Shown here in pieces: positions 34,479 through 42,310 of a DNA stretch of 64,000 nt (position 1 is its first letter; each line of letters opens with the position of its first letter). Both the position numbers and the translations under genes were made by a program. The DNA is from Aphanothece hegewaldii CCALA 016 (GTDB lineage Bacteria; Cyanobacteriota; Cyanobacteriia; Cyanobacteriales; Microcystaceae), in assembly GCF_003007785.1 (NCBI RefSeq), contig NZ_PXOH01000011.1, positions 1 to 64,000 of the forward strand, given 5' to 3'. The notes beneath the pieces were generated by a model. It searched no databases. It was not told where the DNA came from and saw only the letters and a list, made by a program, of their open reading frames with translations.

Positions 34479-35084
34479 ATGATTGATTTTTATACTTTCA
34501 CCACTCCCAATGGGCGTAAACCCGCCATTATGTTAGAAGAAGTAGGGCTATCTTACACAACTCATAAAATTGATATTACTAAAGGCGAACAATTTACGCC
34601 CGAATTTATCGCCATTAATCCTAATAGCAAAATTCCTGCAATAATCGATCATGATCCTGGAATAACTGTGTTTGAATCTGGAGCAATTTTAATCTATCTT
34701 GCCGAAAAAACAGGACGATTTATGCCCCAAGATTTAGAAGGAAGAACAAAAGTTATCGAATGGGTAATGTTCCAAATGGCTAGTGTTGGTCCAATGATGG
34801 GGCAATTAAATCATTTTAAACGTTTTGCGACCGAAAAAATACCCTATGCAATTGAACGATACGAAAAAGAAACCTATCGAATATTCGGGGTTTTAGATAG
34901 TCAACTTTCTGAACAAGATTATCTAACTGGAGATTATTCAATTGCTGATATGGCTACTTATCCTTGGATTGCTGCTGCTTCTTTTGCCCATGTTACCCTA
35001 GATAATCATCCTAATCTCAAACGTTGGGCAGAAATGTTAGGAGAACGTAGCGCCGTACAAAAAGGCATGGCAATTCTACAATGA
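34479..35084 (+). CDS. Glutathione S-transferase, YfcG/YghU-like
   Basis: 201 residues. The thioredoxin-like N-terminal domain (MIDFYTFTTPNGRKPAIMLE, NPNSKIPAI with the cis-Pro, VFESGAILIYLAEKTGRFMP with the Glu-Ser glutathione contact) is followed by an all-helical domain. TPNGRK is typical of the Nu-class disulfide-bond oxidoreductases YfcG and YghU. A strong ribosome-binding site (AAAGGAG) stands 8 bases before the ATG. Confidence 0.93.
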   Translation: MIDFYTFTTPNGRKPAIMLEEVGLSYTTHKIDITKGEQFTPEFIAINPNSKIPAIIDHDPGITVFESGAILIYLAEKTGRFMPQDLEGRTKVIEWVMFQMASVGPMMGQLNHFKRFATEKIPYAIERYEKETYRIFGVLDSQLSEQDYLTGDYSIADMATYPWIAAASFAHVTLDNHPNLKRWAEMLGERSAVQKGMAILQ

Positions 35085-35124
35085 AGCTATTATTAATATA
35101 GCCTATCAAAAAACAATTAACTAG

Positions 35125-35197
35125 CGAGCATGGAGGGATTTGAACCCCCGACCTACAGGACCGGAACCCGGCACTCTATCCACTGAGCTACATGCCC
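35125..35197 (-). tRNA. tRNA-Arg (anticodon CCG)
   Basis: The minus strand from 35197 reads GGGCATGTAGCTCAGTGGAT and continues through an anticodon loop TTCCGGT to a T arm GGGGGTTCAAATCCCTC and acceptor CATGCTC. The CCG anticodon reads CGG (Arg). CCA is not encoded. The anticodon stem CCGGG/CCTGT has a C-U mismatch at its outer pair and one G-U pair, so it is slightly weak. Confidence 0.95.
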
Positions 35198-35244
35198 AAA
35201 AACTAGGCTTATCTAGTATAACATTTTTTGAGCTAATCACCCAA

Positions 35245-36309
35245 CTATTCAAAGTGCCCGCCTCTATCTTTGATCATTTCTTGCATCGCTTCGGTTAATC
35301 CTGGATTGTTGCCAAATCTTGCATCTACGAGTTTAGCACCACTCAGATTAGCATTACTTAAATTCGCTTCAAGTAAATTAGCGCCTGTTAAATCTGCACC
35401 AATGAGATTCGATAAAGCTAAACTGGCTCGATGTAAATCAGCATAACTCAAATTTGCATTACCTAGATAGGCTCCGCTTAAATCTGCACCACTAAATTTA
35501 GCACAACTCAAATTCGCTTCACTGAGATCAATATCTGTTAAATTAGCACCTCTAAAATTAGTCTGATATAGATTAGCATTCCCCAGAGAAAGTCCGCTTA
35601 ATTGAGTAGCGATGAGATTTCCGCCCCTCAAGTCTATGAATGGGTTTAAACTGGCTATTTTGGCAAGTTCTATCAAATCATCACTGGAAGCATTGTAGAT
35701 TTGTTCGATTAATGTGTCTAACTGTGTTAAGTTTTCTTGCAATATTAATCTATTTGCCTCAAAAGATGCTGTATGGGTTCCCCATTGCACAAAACTTATG
35801 TAGGGAGAACTATAATTTTGTTGTAGAAAACGAGCGATCGCACGTTCTAACACACCATGTTGATTCGGACTGATATCATGTTTCCAGAGTCCTTCAGCAT
35901 CAGTTATCGAAAAATCAGCCAAAGTTGGGGTAAAAGTTGCCGTTAAATTAAAAGTTTCTGCATTTGGGATAAAAGTTCCCAATTTAAAAGAAACATCACC
36001 TGTTTTAATCTCTTGAATTGTTTTAGAATTTAAAATCCAAATGTGATCATCAACTTTAGTGGATGTGGATATCAAAAAATCCTGATTTTGCGGAACTGAA
36101 GCGATCAGCAATTGACCATTTTCTAATGTTACTTTTAATTGTCCTCCTTTCAATCCCCACTTAATCCGTCCCTTTAATAAAGGTTGCCAATTTTCGCTAA
36201 AACTAAGATTAGTCTCCAGATCCCATTGTCTAGAATTAATTTCAACAAAAGAAAGATCTAAAGAGATCCAGTCAGAATAGGGGTTGTCAGAATTTATTAA
36301 ATACATCAT
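35245..36309 (-). CDS. Pentapeptide-repeat protein with novel N-terminal region
   Basis: About 354 residues from the ATG at 36309, two bases after the aroH stop; a longer frame to 36366 would overlap aroH. The first 220 residues are not recognised. The C-terminal third is a run of A(N/D)LxX pentapeptides (FRGANLTDIDLSEANLSCAK to NLSGAKLVDARF), forming a right-handed beta-helix. Pentapeptide proteins are abundant in cyanobacteria and mostly of unknown function. It is probably in an operon with aroH. Confidence 0.88.
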   Translation of the reverse strand: MMYLINSDNPYSDWISLDLSFVEINSRQWDLETNLSFSENWQPLLKGRIKWGLKGGQLKVTLENGQLLIASVPQNQDFLISTSTKVDDHIWILNSKTIQEIKTGDVSFKLGTFIPNAETFNLTATFTPTLADFSITDAEGLWKHDISPNQHGVLERAIARFLQQNYSSPYISFVQWGTHTASFEANRLILQENLTQLDTLIEQIYNASSDDLIELAKIASLNPFIDLRGGNLIATQLSGLSLGNANLYQTNFRGANLTDIDLSEANLSCAKFSGADLSGAYLGNANLSYADLHRASLALSNLIGADLTGANLLEANLSNANLSGAKLVDARFGNNPGLTEAMQEMIKDRGGHFE

Positions 36310-36311
36310 CT

Positions 36312-36725
36312 CTAAAAACGATGAGATTGTACAGAATTGGGGGGTGTCAATTGAGCTAAACTCCAATCAGGGCGTAGATTTTTCGCTTTTCTCAAATAGG
36401 GGTGATAGATTTCGATTTGTGGTTTGGGAGTATTGATATGGATTAAGATCCGTATACAACGTTCTAAACTACCTTCAACGTGCATTTGTTGGACATCGAG
36501 TAAAGGTACATTTTCCCAGTTAGAACGTTCTCTAGCGATCGCTGCGGGAAAAATTGCATCTAAATCTTTAGTTGTGGTAAAAATGACGCTAACGATGTCT
36601 TCTGGATCAACTTGGTTGTGCGTTTCAACTGCATTAAGTAACTCGACTACGGCATCTCTTATCGCTTCAGAAGTGTTGCTTGTTGCCGTTGTTGCCCCCC
36701 GAATTGCCCGCACTTTCCAATTCAC
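36312..36725 (-). CDS. aroH: Chorismate mutase, AroH class
   Basis: 137 residues of the monofunctional AroH (Bacillus-type trimeric) class. It converts chorismate to prephenate for Phe and Tyr synthesis. WKVRAIRGATTATSNTSEAI at the N-terminus holds the Arg that binds substrate. DPEDIVSVIFTTTKDLDAIFPA, PLLDVQQMHVEGSLERCIRI (with the second Arg) and HPYLRKAKNLRPDW follow the family throughout. Confidence 0.96.
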   Translation of the reverse strand: MNWKVRAIRGATTATSNTSEAIRDAVVELLNAVETHNQVDPEDIVSVIFTTTKDLDAIFPAAIARERSNWENVPLLDVQQMHVEGSLERCIRILIHINTPKPQIEIYHPYLRKAKNLRPDWSLAQLTPPNSVQSHRF

Positions 36726-36819
36726 AATCTTAACCCTCCGACCATAACATAATGATACTAGCTTTAAGATTTTAGCCTTCAGTTTGACTAAAATCTATAC
36801 CCAGTCATTCCCACTAAGG

Positions 36820-37641
36820 CTAAGGCCGATATAACCATAGGGGTTGACCATTGGTCGCTAGTTCAAATTCTATCCAATTAAGTGCCGTGCTGATCCGTTT
36901 ATTGTCGAGTTGATTTCGTCCTAAAAAGCGGTTTAATAAAGGTTTCGGTTCCTCGATATTATAAAATTTAGTTTTTTCTGGGTTTAATCCAACTAATTCT
37001 GCTGCCCATTTTTTTGCTTCTTCTTCAGTTCCTAAACGATCGACAACCCCTAATGCTAAAGCTTGTTGTCCCGTAAAAATACGACCATCAGCAAATTTTT
37101 TCACCTGTTCTACATCTAATTTACGCGCTTCGGCCACAGTTTCGACAAATTGCTGATAGGTAGTATCTATCATTTCCTGTAAAATATGTTGTTCAGAGTC
37201 CGTTAATTCTCGATCAAAAGAAAGAATATCTTTATAGGGGCCAGATTTAATAACTTTAAAAGATACCCCAATTTTATCGAGTAAACGTTCTAAATTATTG
37301 CCTCGTAAAATCACGCCAATGCTGCCTGTAATCGTTCCAGGGTTAGCCATGATGTGATTAGCCCCCATCCCGATATATACGCCGCCTGAAGCCGAAATAT
37401 TGCCAAAACTAGCAACAATTTTCACCTTTTCTTGTAATTTTTTTAAAGCGGTGTAGATTTCTTGAGAATCGCCAACGGTTCCCCCAGGTGAATCAATTCG
37501 CAATAATAAAGCGGGGAATTTTTTTTCTTCAACCATTTCTAACGCTTTTAAAACTCGCTTACGGGTATCTGCTGCGATCGCTCCGTTAACTTCTATCCGA
37601 GCAATTTGTTTTGTTGTTCTGGGTGGAAAAGGCCAAACCAT
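36820..37641 (-). CDS. sppA: Signal peptide peptidase SppA, short form
   Basis: 273 residues, the single-domain form. SFGNISASGGVYIGMGAN contains the catalytic Ser, and IKSGPYKDILSFDRELTDSE contains the Lys base found in the 36-kDa forms. Unlike the membrane forms, no long N-terminal transmembrane segment is present (MVWPFPPRTTKQIARIEVNG), so the enzyme looks soluble or peripheral. It degrades leftover signal peptides at the membrane. Confidence 0.93.
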   Translation of the reverse strand: MVWPFPPRTTKQIARIEVNGAIAADTRKRVLKALEMVEEKKFPALLLRIDSPGGTVGDSQEIYTALKKLQEKVKIVASFGNISASGGVYIGMGANHIMANPGTITGSIGVILRGNNLERLLDKIGVSFKVIKSGPYKDILSFDRELTDSEQHILQEMIDTTYQQFVETVAEARKLDVEQVKKFADGRIFTGQQALALGVVDRLGTEEEAKKWAAELVGLNPEKTKFYNIEEPKPLLNRFLGRNQLDNKRISTALNWIEFELATNGQPLWLYRP

Positions 37642-37813
37642 AGATTAATAAGACAGTTTTATCATATTCTGTGCAATACCACTCTAGCCTAACACTTTTG
37701 TTCAAACGAATACGATCGCGCATCTCTACACCAGATCTCTTTTTTGTTCCCTATGATCTTCTTATCGCTTTACAAAAGTATACAATTTAATCAATAAACC
37801 TATAACGAACCCT

Positions 37814-38815
37814 ATGGAATCCAACCTTAAAAAAACCGAATCACTTTGGTCATCAATTCTGCTGATTTCGCCTTTTTTCTTGTGGGGTACAGCGATGGTA
37901 GCGATGAAAGGCGTTACTGAAAAGACAACACCTCTGTTTATGGCTAGTTTTCGACTCCTCCCAGCCGGTATATTAGTACTAATTGTAGCGATAATTTTAG
38001 GACGTTCTCAACCGAAAAGCTTACGCGCTTGGTTATGGGTGGGATTATTTGCCCTAGTTGATGGAGTCATGTTTCAAGGGTTTCTAGCAGAAGGATTAAT
38101 GCGAACGGGTGCAGGTTTAGGTTCTGTTATTATAGATTCTCAACCTTTAGCCGTTGCTTTAATGTCAAGTTGGCTATTTAAAGAAGTGATTGGTGTATGG
38201 GGTTGGATCGGGTTAGGAATTGGTATTTTAGGAATTAGTTTAATTGGTTTACCAGATCAATGGTTAATCGATTTGTGGCAAAATCATACCTTTAATTTTT
38301 CTTTGAGTTGGGATAATTTATTTAATAGCGGCGAATGGTTAATGTTGCTTGCTTCCCTATCGATGGCAGTGGGTACAATTTTAATTCGTTATGTATCGCG
38401 TCATGTTGATCCAGTAGTAGCGACGGGATGGCATATGATCTTAGGAGGAATTCCTTTACTTTTGGCTTCTTTATGGGGAGAAACGCAACAATGGCAACAA
38501 CTAGATCTTAATAGTTGGTTAGGTTTAGCTTACTCTACAACTTTTGGGAGTGCGGTTTCTTATGGTGTCTTTTTCTATCTTGCGTCTAAAGGCAATCTAA
38601 CGAGTCTGAGTTCTTTAACGTTTTTAACACCAGTTTTCGCGCTAACATTTGGGAACTTATTTTTATCAGAAATATTAAGCCCTCTACAATGGTTTGGTGT
38701 TAGTTTAACTTTAGTCAGTATTTATTTGATTAATCAACGAGATCAGATAACACAGCAACTCAAATTATTCTTCTCAGGGACATCATTACCTTCTTTTTTT
38801 AAAAGTGAATCCTAA
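37814..38815 (+). CDS. EamA-family (DMT superfamily) transporter
   Basis: 333 residues with ten hydrophobic segments in two EamA halves (SSILLISPFFLWGTAMVAMK and WLMLLASLSMAVGTILIRYV start the halves). FRLLPAGILVLIVAI and SLTFLTPVFALTFGNLFLSE are typical. Such proteins export small metabolites at the inner membrane, and the substrate is unknown. A 268-bp gap with no recognisable gene separates it from lpxA. Confidence 0.9.
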   Translation: MESNLKKTESLWSSILLISPFFLWGTAMVAMKGVTEKTTPLFMASFRLLPAGILVLIVAIILGRSQPKSLRAWLWVGLFALVDGVMFQGFLAEGLMRTGAGLGSVIIDSQPLAVALMSSWLFKEVIGVWGWIGLGIGILGISLIGLPDQWLIDLWQNHTFNFSLSWDNLFNSGEWLMLLASLSMAVGTILIRYVSRHVDPVVATGWHMILGGIPLLLASLWGETQQWQQLDLNSWLGLAYSTTFGSAVSYGVFFYLASKGNLTSLSSLTFLTPVFALTFGNLFLSEILSPLQWFGVSLTLVSIYLINQRDQITQQLKLFFSGTSLPSFFKSES

Positions 38816-39083
38816 AACGGGTGATGCTGTCAGAGAAAGAAACGATCAAAGTTAGGGTTTGCGTATTTCATTCATCGCTGTTAGATATTCTAGATGTTAT
38901 GGGATTAACCGTCTTGAAAAGAACGGAGACAACCTAAGCGCTATTTTCTCCCCATTGACTTATTCCAACACGTCTGAAAATTGTTTGTGTGAACCATTTG
39001 CACCACCAATAGTATAAACATTCGGCATAAGGTAAAAATTGAAATTAGGGACTATTCGCTATAACATTATTCAAGACTAAGTA

Positions 39084-39902
39084 TTGATAAGTACGGACGA
39101 TATTCCTTTGAGTACACTGATTCATCCCACTGCAGTTATCCATCCCAAGGCTGAACTTGATTCTACCGTAAGAGTTGGCCCCTATGCTGTGATTGGGGAA
39201 AAGGTGAAAATAGCTGCTGATACAGAAATAGGCGCACATGTTGTGATTGACGGTAATACGGAAATAGGTATCGGAAATCAGATTTTTCCGAGTGCGGCGA
39301 TCGGACTTCCTCCACAAGATCTAAAATATAAAGGTGGAGATAGTAGGGTCAGAATCGGCGATTATAATCAAATTCGTGAGTTTGTGACGATTAACCGGGC
39401 AACAGAAGCAGGAAATGTCACTCAAATTGGCAGTCATAATTTATTGATGGCTTATGTTCATGTTGCCCATGATTGTATGATCGAAGATGGAATTGTGATC
39501 GCTAATGGTGTGGCGTTAGCAGGACATATTCATATCGAGTCTAAAGCATTTATTGGCGGCATTTTGGGCGTACATCAGTTTGTACATATTGGACGAATGG
39601 CGATGTTAGGAGGAATGAGTCGCATCGATCGAGATGTTCCTCCTTTTATGTTAGTCGAAGGTAATCCCTCACGAGTGCGATCGCTAAATTTGGTCGGTTT
39701 AAAACGCGCTGGTTTAAGTGATGATGAAATGAATATCCTAAAAAAAGCTTTTCGTTTGTTATATCGTTCTGATTATACGATGAGTGAAGCGATCGAACAG
39801 TTATCCCTTTTGCCTGATCATGAGTCAATTCAGCATCTACGTCAATTTTTACACTTATCGATGACAGGAGACAAACGACGCGGTACAATTCCAGGCAAAT
39901 AA
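39084..39902 (+). CDS. lpxA: UDP-N-acetylglucosamine acyltransferase
   Basis: The left-handed beta-helix of hexapeptide repeats is clear (TLIHPTAVIHPKAELDSTVR, GVHQFVHIGRMAMLGGMSRI). The catalytic His is in YVHVAHDC, and the helical C-terminal domain is complete. It starts lipid A synthesis by acylating UDP-GlcNAc. The frame opens at TTG 39084, but the family start is (M)STLIHPTA, so the second TTG at 39108 is more likely. No lpxC, fabZ or lpxB neighbours are present, although in cyanobacteria they are often clustered. Confidence 0.95.
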   Translation: MISTDDIPLSTLIHPTAVIHPKAELDSTVRVGPYAVIGEKVKIAADTEIGAHVVIDGNTEIGIGNQIFPSAAIGLPPQDLKYKGGDSRVRIGDYNQIREFVTINRATEAGNVTQIGSHNLLMAYVHVAHDCMIEDGIVIANGVALAGHIHIESKAFIGGILGVHQFVHIGRMAMLGGMSRIDRDVPPFMLVEGNPSRVRSLNLVGLKRAGLSDDEMNILKKAFRLLYRSDYTMSEAIEQLSLLPDHESIQHLRQFLHLSMTGDKRRGTIPGK

Positions 39903-39962
39903 GAAAAAGTGAATCGAAAACAGGATCATCAGATTATAAATTTTTAATCGGATTTATTAATA

Positions 39963-40838
39963 TTGTCAAACATCTTAACTAAAAAAATGAGTTTGATTAA
40001 AAGTCCCTTACGTTATCCTGGTGGAAAATCTAGAGCAATTAAAACAATTATTCCATATTTACCGCCGAATTTTTCCGAATATAGAGAACCTTTCGTGGGT
40101 GGAGGCTCTTTATTTATCTATCTTAAACAAAAATACCCAAATTTTAAAATATGGATTAATGATCTTAACCCAGAATTATTTCTATTTTGGAAAATAGCTC
40201 AATCACATCTTACTGAGTTAGTCAATGAAATTAAAAAAATTAAAGCCACTTGTACAGGAGGCAAAACACTTTTTAATGAACTAACGACTATTAATATTTA
40301 TCAACTATCTGACCTAAAGCGAGCCGTGCGTTTTTTCATTTTAAATAGAATAACCTTTTCAGGTACTATAGAATCAGGTGGTTATTCTGAAGAAGCATTC
40401 CAAAAACGTTTTACAGATTCGTCAATTTCTAGATTAAGTAAAATGGATGAGCTTTTAAAAAATGTTAAAATCACTAATCTTGATTACAGTGAGTTATTAA
40501 TTGCTTCAGAAAAAGAAATCTTTATTTATCTAGATCCGCCTTATTTAAGTGTCACTCAATCAAGATTATATGGAAAAAAAGGTAATTTACATCTGGCTTT
40601 TGATCATACACTTTTTGCCGAAAGATTGGAAAAATGTCATCATAATTGGTTGATTACTTATGATGATTGTCAATTAGTTAGAGATAAATTTAATAAATTC
40701 CATATTTTTGAATGGGAATTACAGTATGGAATGAATAACTATAAACAAAAAACGGCAGCCATCGGAAAAGAGTTAATGATTACTAATTATTCTTTAACAA
40801 ATCTATATTCTCAACTCATAACTTCTAGCTATGAGTAA
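39963..40838 (+). CDS. Dam-family DNA adenine-N6 methyltransferase
   Basis: About 283-291 residues. The D12-class order is SPLRYPGGKSRA, YREPFVGGGSLF (SAM motif FxGGG), the helical target-recognition insert (FILNRITFSGTIESGGYSEE) and the catalytic YLDPPYL. The ATG at 39987 (MSLIKSPLRYPGGK) is a more likely start than the TTG at 39963. No restriction gene is adjacent, so it is an orphan. Its specificity may be GATC but cannot be fixed by eye. The insert is AT-rich and the gene stands alone, consistent with transfer. Confidence 0.92.
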   Translation: MSNILTKKMSLIKSPLRYPGGKSRAIKTIIPYLPPNFSEYREPFVGGGSLFIYLKQKYPNFKIWINDLNPELFLFWKIAQSHLTELVNEIKKIKATCTGGKTLFNELTTINIYQLSDLKRAVRFFILNRITFSGTIESGGYSEEAFQKRFTDSSISRLSKMDELLKNVKITNLDYSELLIASEKEIFIYLDPPYLSVTQSRLYGKKGNLHLAFDHTLFAERLEKCHHNWLITYDDCQLVRDKFNKFHIFEWELQYGMNNYKQKTAAIGKELMITNYSLTNLYSQLITSSYE

Positions 40839-41134
40839 AAATACTGCCGTGAGAACTCACATCGGGAACTTGCATCATTTCCTTAGAGATAAATTAACCC
40901 CATACTCTGTATGACTTTTCCCGTTATCTTTTTCCAAAATGCGATCGCTTACCTTCGTCCCTATCTCAAAGTCTTATTTTCATCAACTCTAAACAGTTAA
41001 AAATTAGGATTGATTTGAAACCCTTGCTATTTCGACTTTCTGGGATAAAGCCAAGAAAAATTAGATACTCTGTAACTTAAACTTAAATCGCGGCTGGTGT
41101 ATAATTAACTTATCTACATTTGTTCATAAATATT
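40839..41134. other. Gene-free stretch with a possible short-RNA promoter
   Basis: No open frame of note. A HIP1-like GCGATCGC lies at about 40941-40948. A consensus -10 TATAAT stands at 41100-41105, 30 bp before a strong terminator hairpin. The rest shows nothing recognisable. Confidence 0.5.
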
Positions 41135-41168
41135 AATCCTTCTCTTTGTAAGAGAGGGATTTTTTTAA
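41135..41168 (+). terminator. Intrinsic terminator
   Basis: AATCCTTCTCTT, loop TGT, AAGAGAGGGATT, then seven T. The stem is 12 bp with one G-T pair, a good rho-independent terminator for rightward transcripts. It overlaps the stop codon of the leftward gene at 41165. It could end read-through from the Dam-like gene or a short RNA starting near 41112. Confidence 0.8.
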
Positions 41169-41665
41169 GCATTTGCAATCATTCCTTTTTCCTGTAAAAT
41201 TTCTTGCGCTTGCTCATATTCTTTTTCCCCTCCAATAATCACTCGATACTGATAAGTTTTGCTTTCATCAATATCTTGTAAGTTGGTTTTTGGTGCATTT
41301 ATTCCACTCAAACCAGCAATTAAACCAATAGCAGCAGCCCCGACACCGCTTCCTAATAAAATAACACCCACAGGAGACATCTGAGACATCCCATCACCTG
41401 CACTAGCAGAAATATAGCCAGGAAGACTGATCAATAATCCAATTAATCCGCCTAAAACAGTCCCAACCAATGCTCCACCCGCAGCACTTTTCATCGCTTC
41501 CGATTGTTCTATATTCACAGTATCAGCTAGTAAGAAATCTAGCATCACCTGTTTTTCCGATAATCCATTCTCTATGAGGATTTGATAGGCTCGTTCTGCT
41601 GCTTCTTTTTGGATAAAGGCAAAAATAAAGGACTGTGATTCAGTGTCTACGTTTTCAATTGCCAT
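41165..41665 (-). CDS. Small glycine-rich membrane protein
   Basis: 166 residues. A soluble N-terminal part (FIFAFIQKEAAERAYQILIE) is followed by two Gly/Ala-rich membrane segments (GGALVGTVLGGLIGLLISLP and GVILLGSGVGAAAIGLIAGL) and a C-terminal YQYRVIIGGEKEYEQAQEIL. This resembles the general-stress/ferredoxin-like plus glycine-zipper proteins of cyanobacteria. Function unknown. Confidence 0.75.
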   Translation of the reverse strand: MAIENVDTESQSFIFAFIQKEAAERAYQILIENGLSEKQVMLDFLLADTVNIEQSEAMKSAAGGALVGTVLGGLIGLLISLPGYISASAGDGMSQMSPVGVILLGSGVGAAAIGLIAGLSGINAPKTNLQDIDESKTYQYRVIIGGEKEYEQAQEILQEKGMIANA

Positions 41666-42310
41666 TTTTTCGAGATTAATTTAGCTTAGACGATCTATTC
41701 TTTAAGATAAAACCCTTGATAAAGTTATTTATCTATCTTAAGTTAGGTCAAATGACTGATTTTTGAAATTCCAAACAGCTAAAGAAGCAAAATTAGGTAT
41801 TGGAAAATTTACTCAAAAGTATAGACGAGTGTAGCTTGCATATGTTTAAATATTAATAGTTCAAGAGGCAATGACCTATAAAAGAGGGGTGAAAGTCCTA
41901 ACCTTTCTGCGGAGAATTGGAAAAAATCCAATCATAGTTTCTGTGTGGCAGAAAATCCTATAACAAAGGTAAGCAGATACTTTTATGGATAGCTAATCAA
42001 AAATAAAACGAAAATACGAGCGCTTCTTCAAGTAGTCGGAAATGCTCACAAGGCTCATCCGATAGAGGATGTGTAGTTCATCCAGTTAAGTTAAACTTAC
42101 AAACTAATTGAGTAGATATTTGTCTATAAAATTAGCAACTATTTAGACCAGTTTACAAACTGTCCATCAATACTTTGCAATATTTAAAATTTCTGTTTAT
42201 ACTTGTAGACAGATAAAAAAAATGTGGTGTGAGGAAAGTTGAAGCAGTTGGAGTCGAAACACGGAAAGACGCCCGACTGCTTCTTCTTATTGAATGAATT
42301 TTTTCAAGTT
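41666..42310. other. 645-bp noncoding region with RNA-like structure
   Basis: There is no gene of note. From about 41870 the plus strand shows GAGGGGTGAAAGTCCTAACC, a hairpin ATTGGAAAAAATCCAAT at 41919-41935, TTTCTGTGTGGCAGAAA and paired GGCTCATCCGATAGAGGATG. It ends with a long hairpin at 42241-42283 (GAAGCAGTTGG against CCCGACTGCTTC). The GGGTGAAAGTCC phrase recalls domain I of group II introns, but no domain V or reverse transcriptase is present. It could be an intron fragment or another structured RNA. Confidence 0.4.

Noticed and set aside
41884-41990. Cobalamin riboswitch (GGGGTGAAAGTCC resembles part of its core)
   Set aside because: The B12 box and the remaining core elements are missing, and no suitably oriented B12-related gene follows.
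42230-42290. RNase P RNA (GAGGAAAGT motif)
   Set aside because: The motif is isolated; no surrounding P4/P1 helices or other conserved blocks were found.
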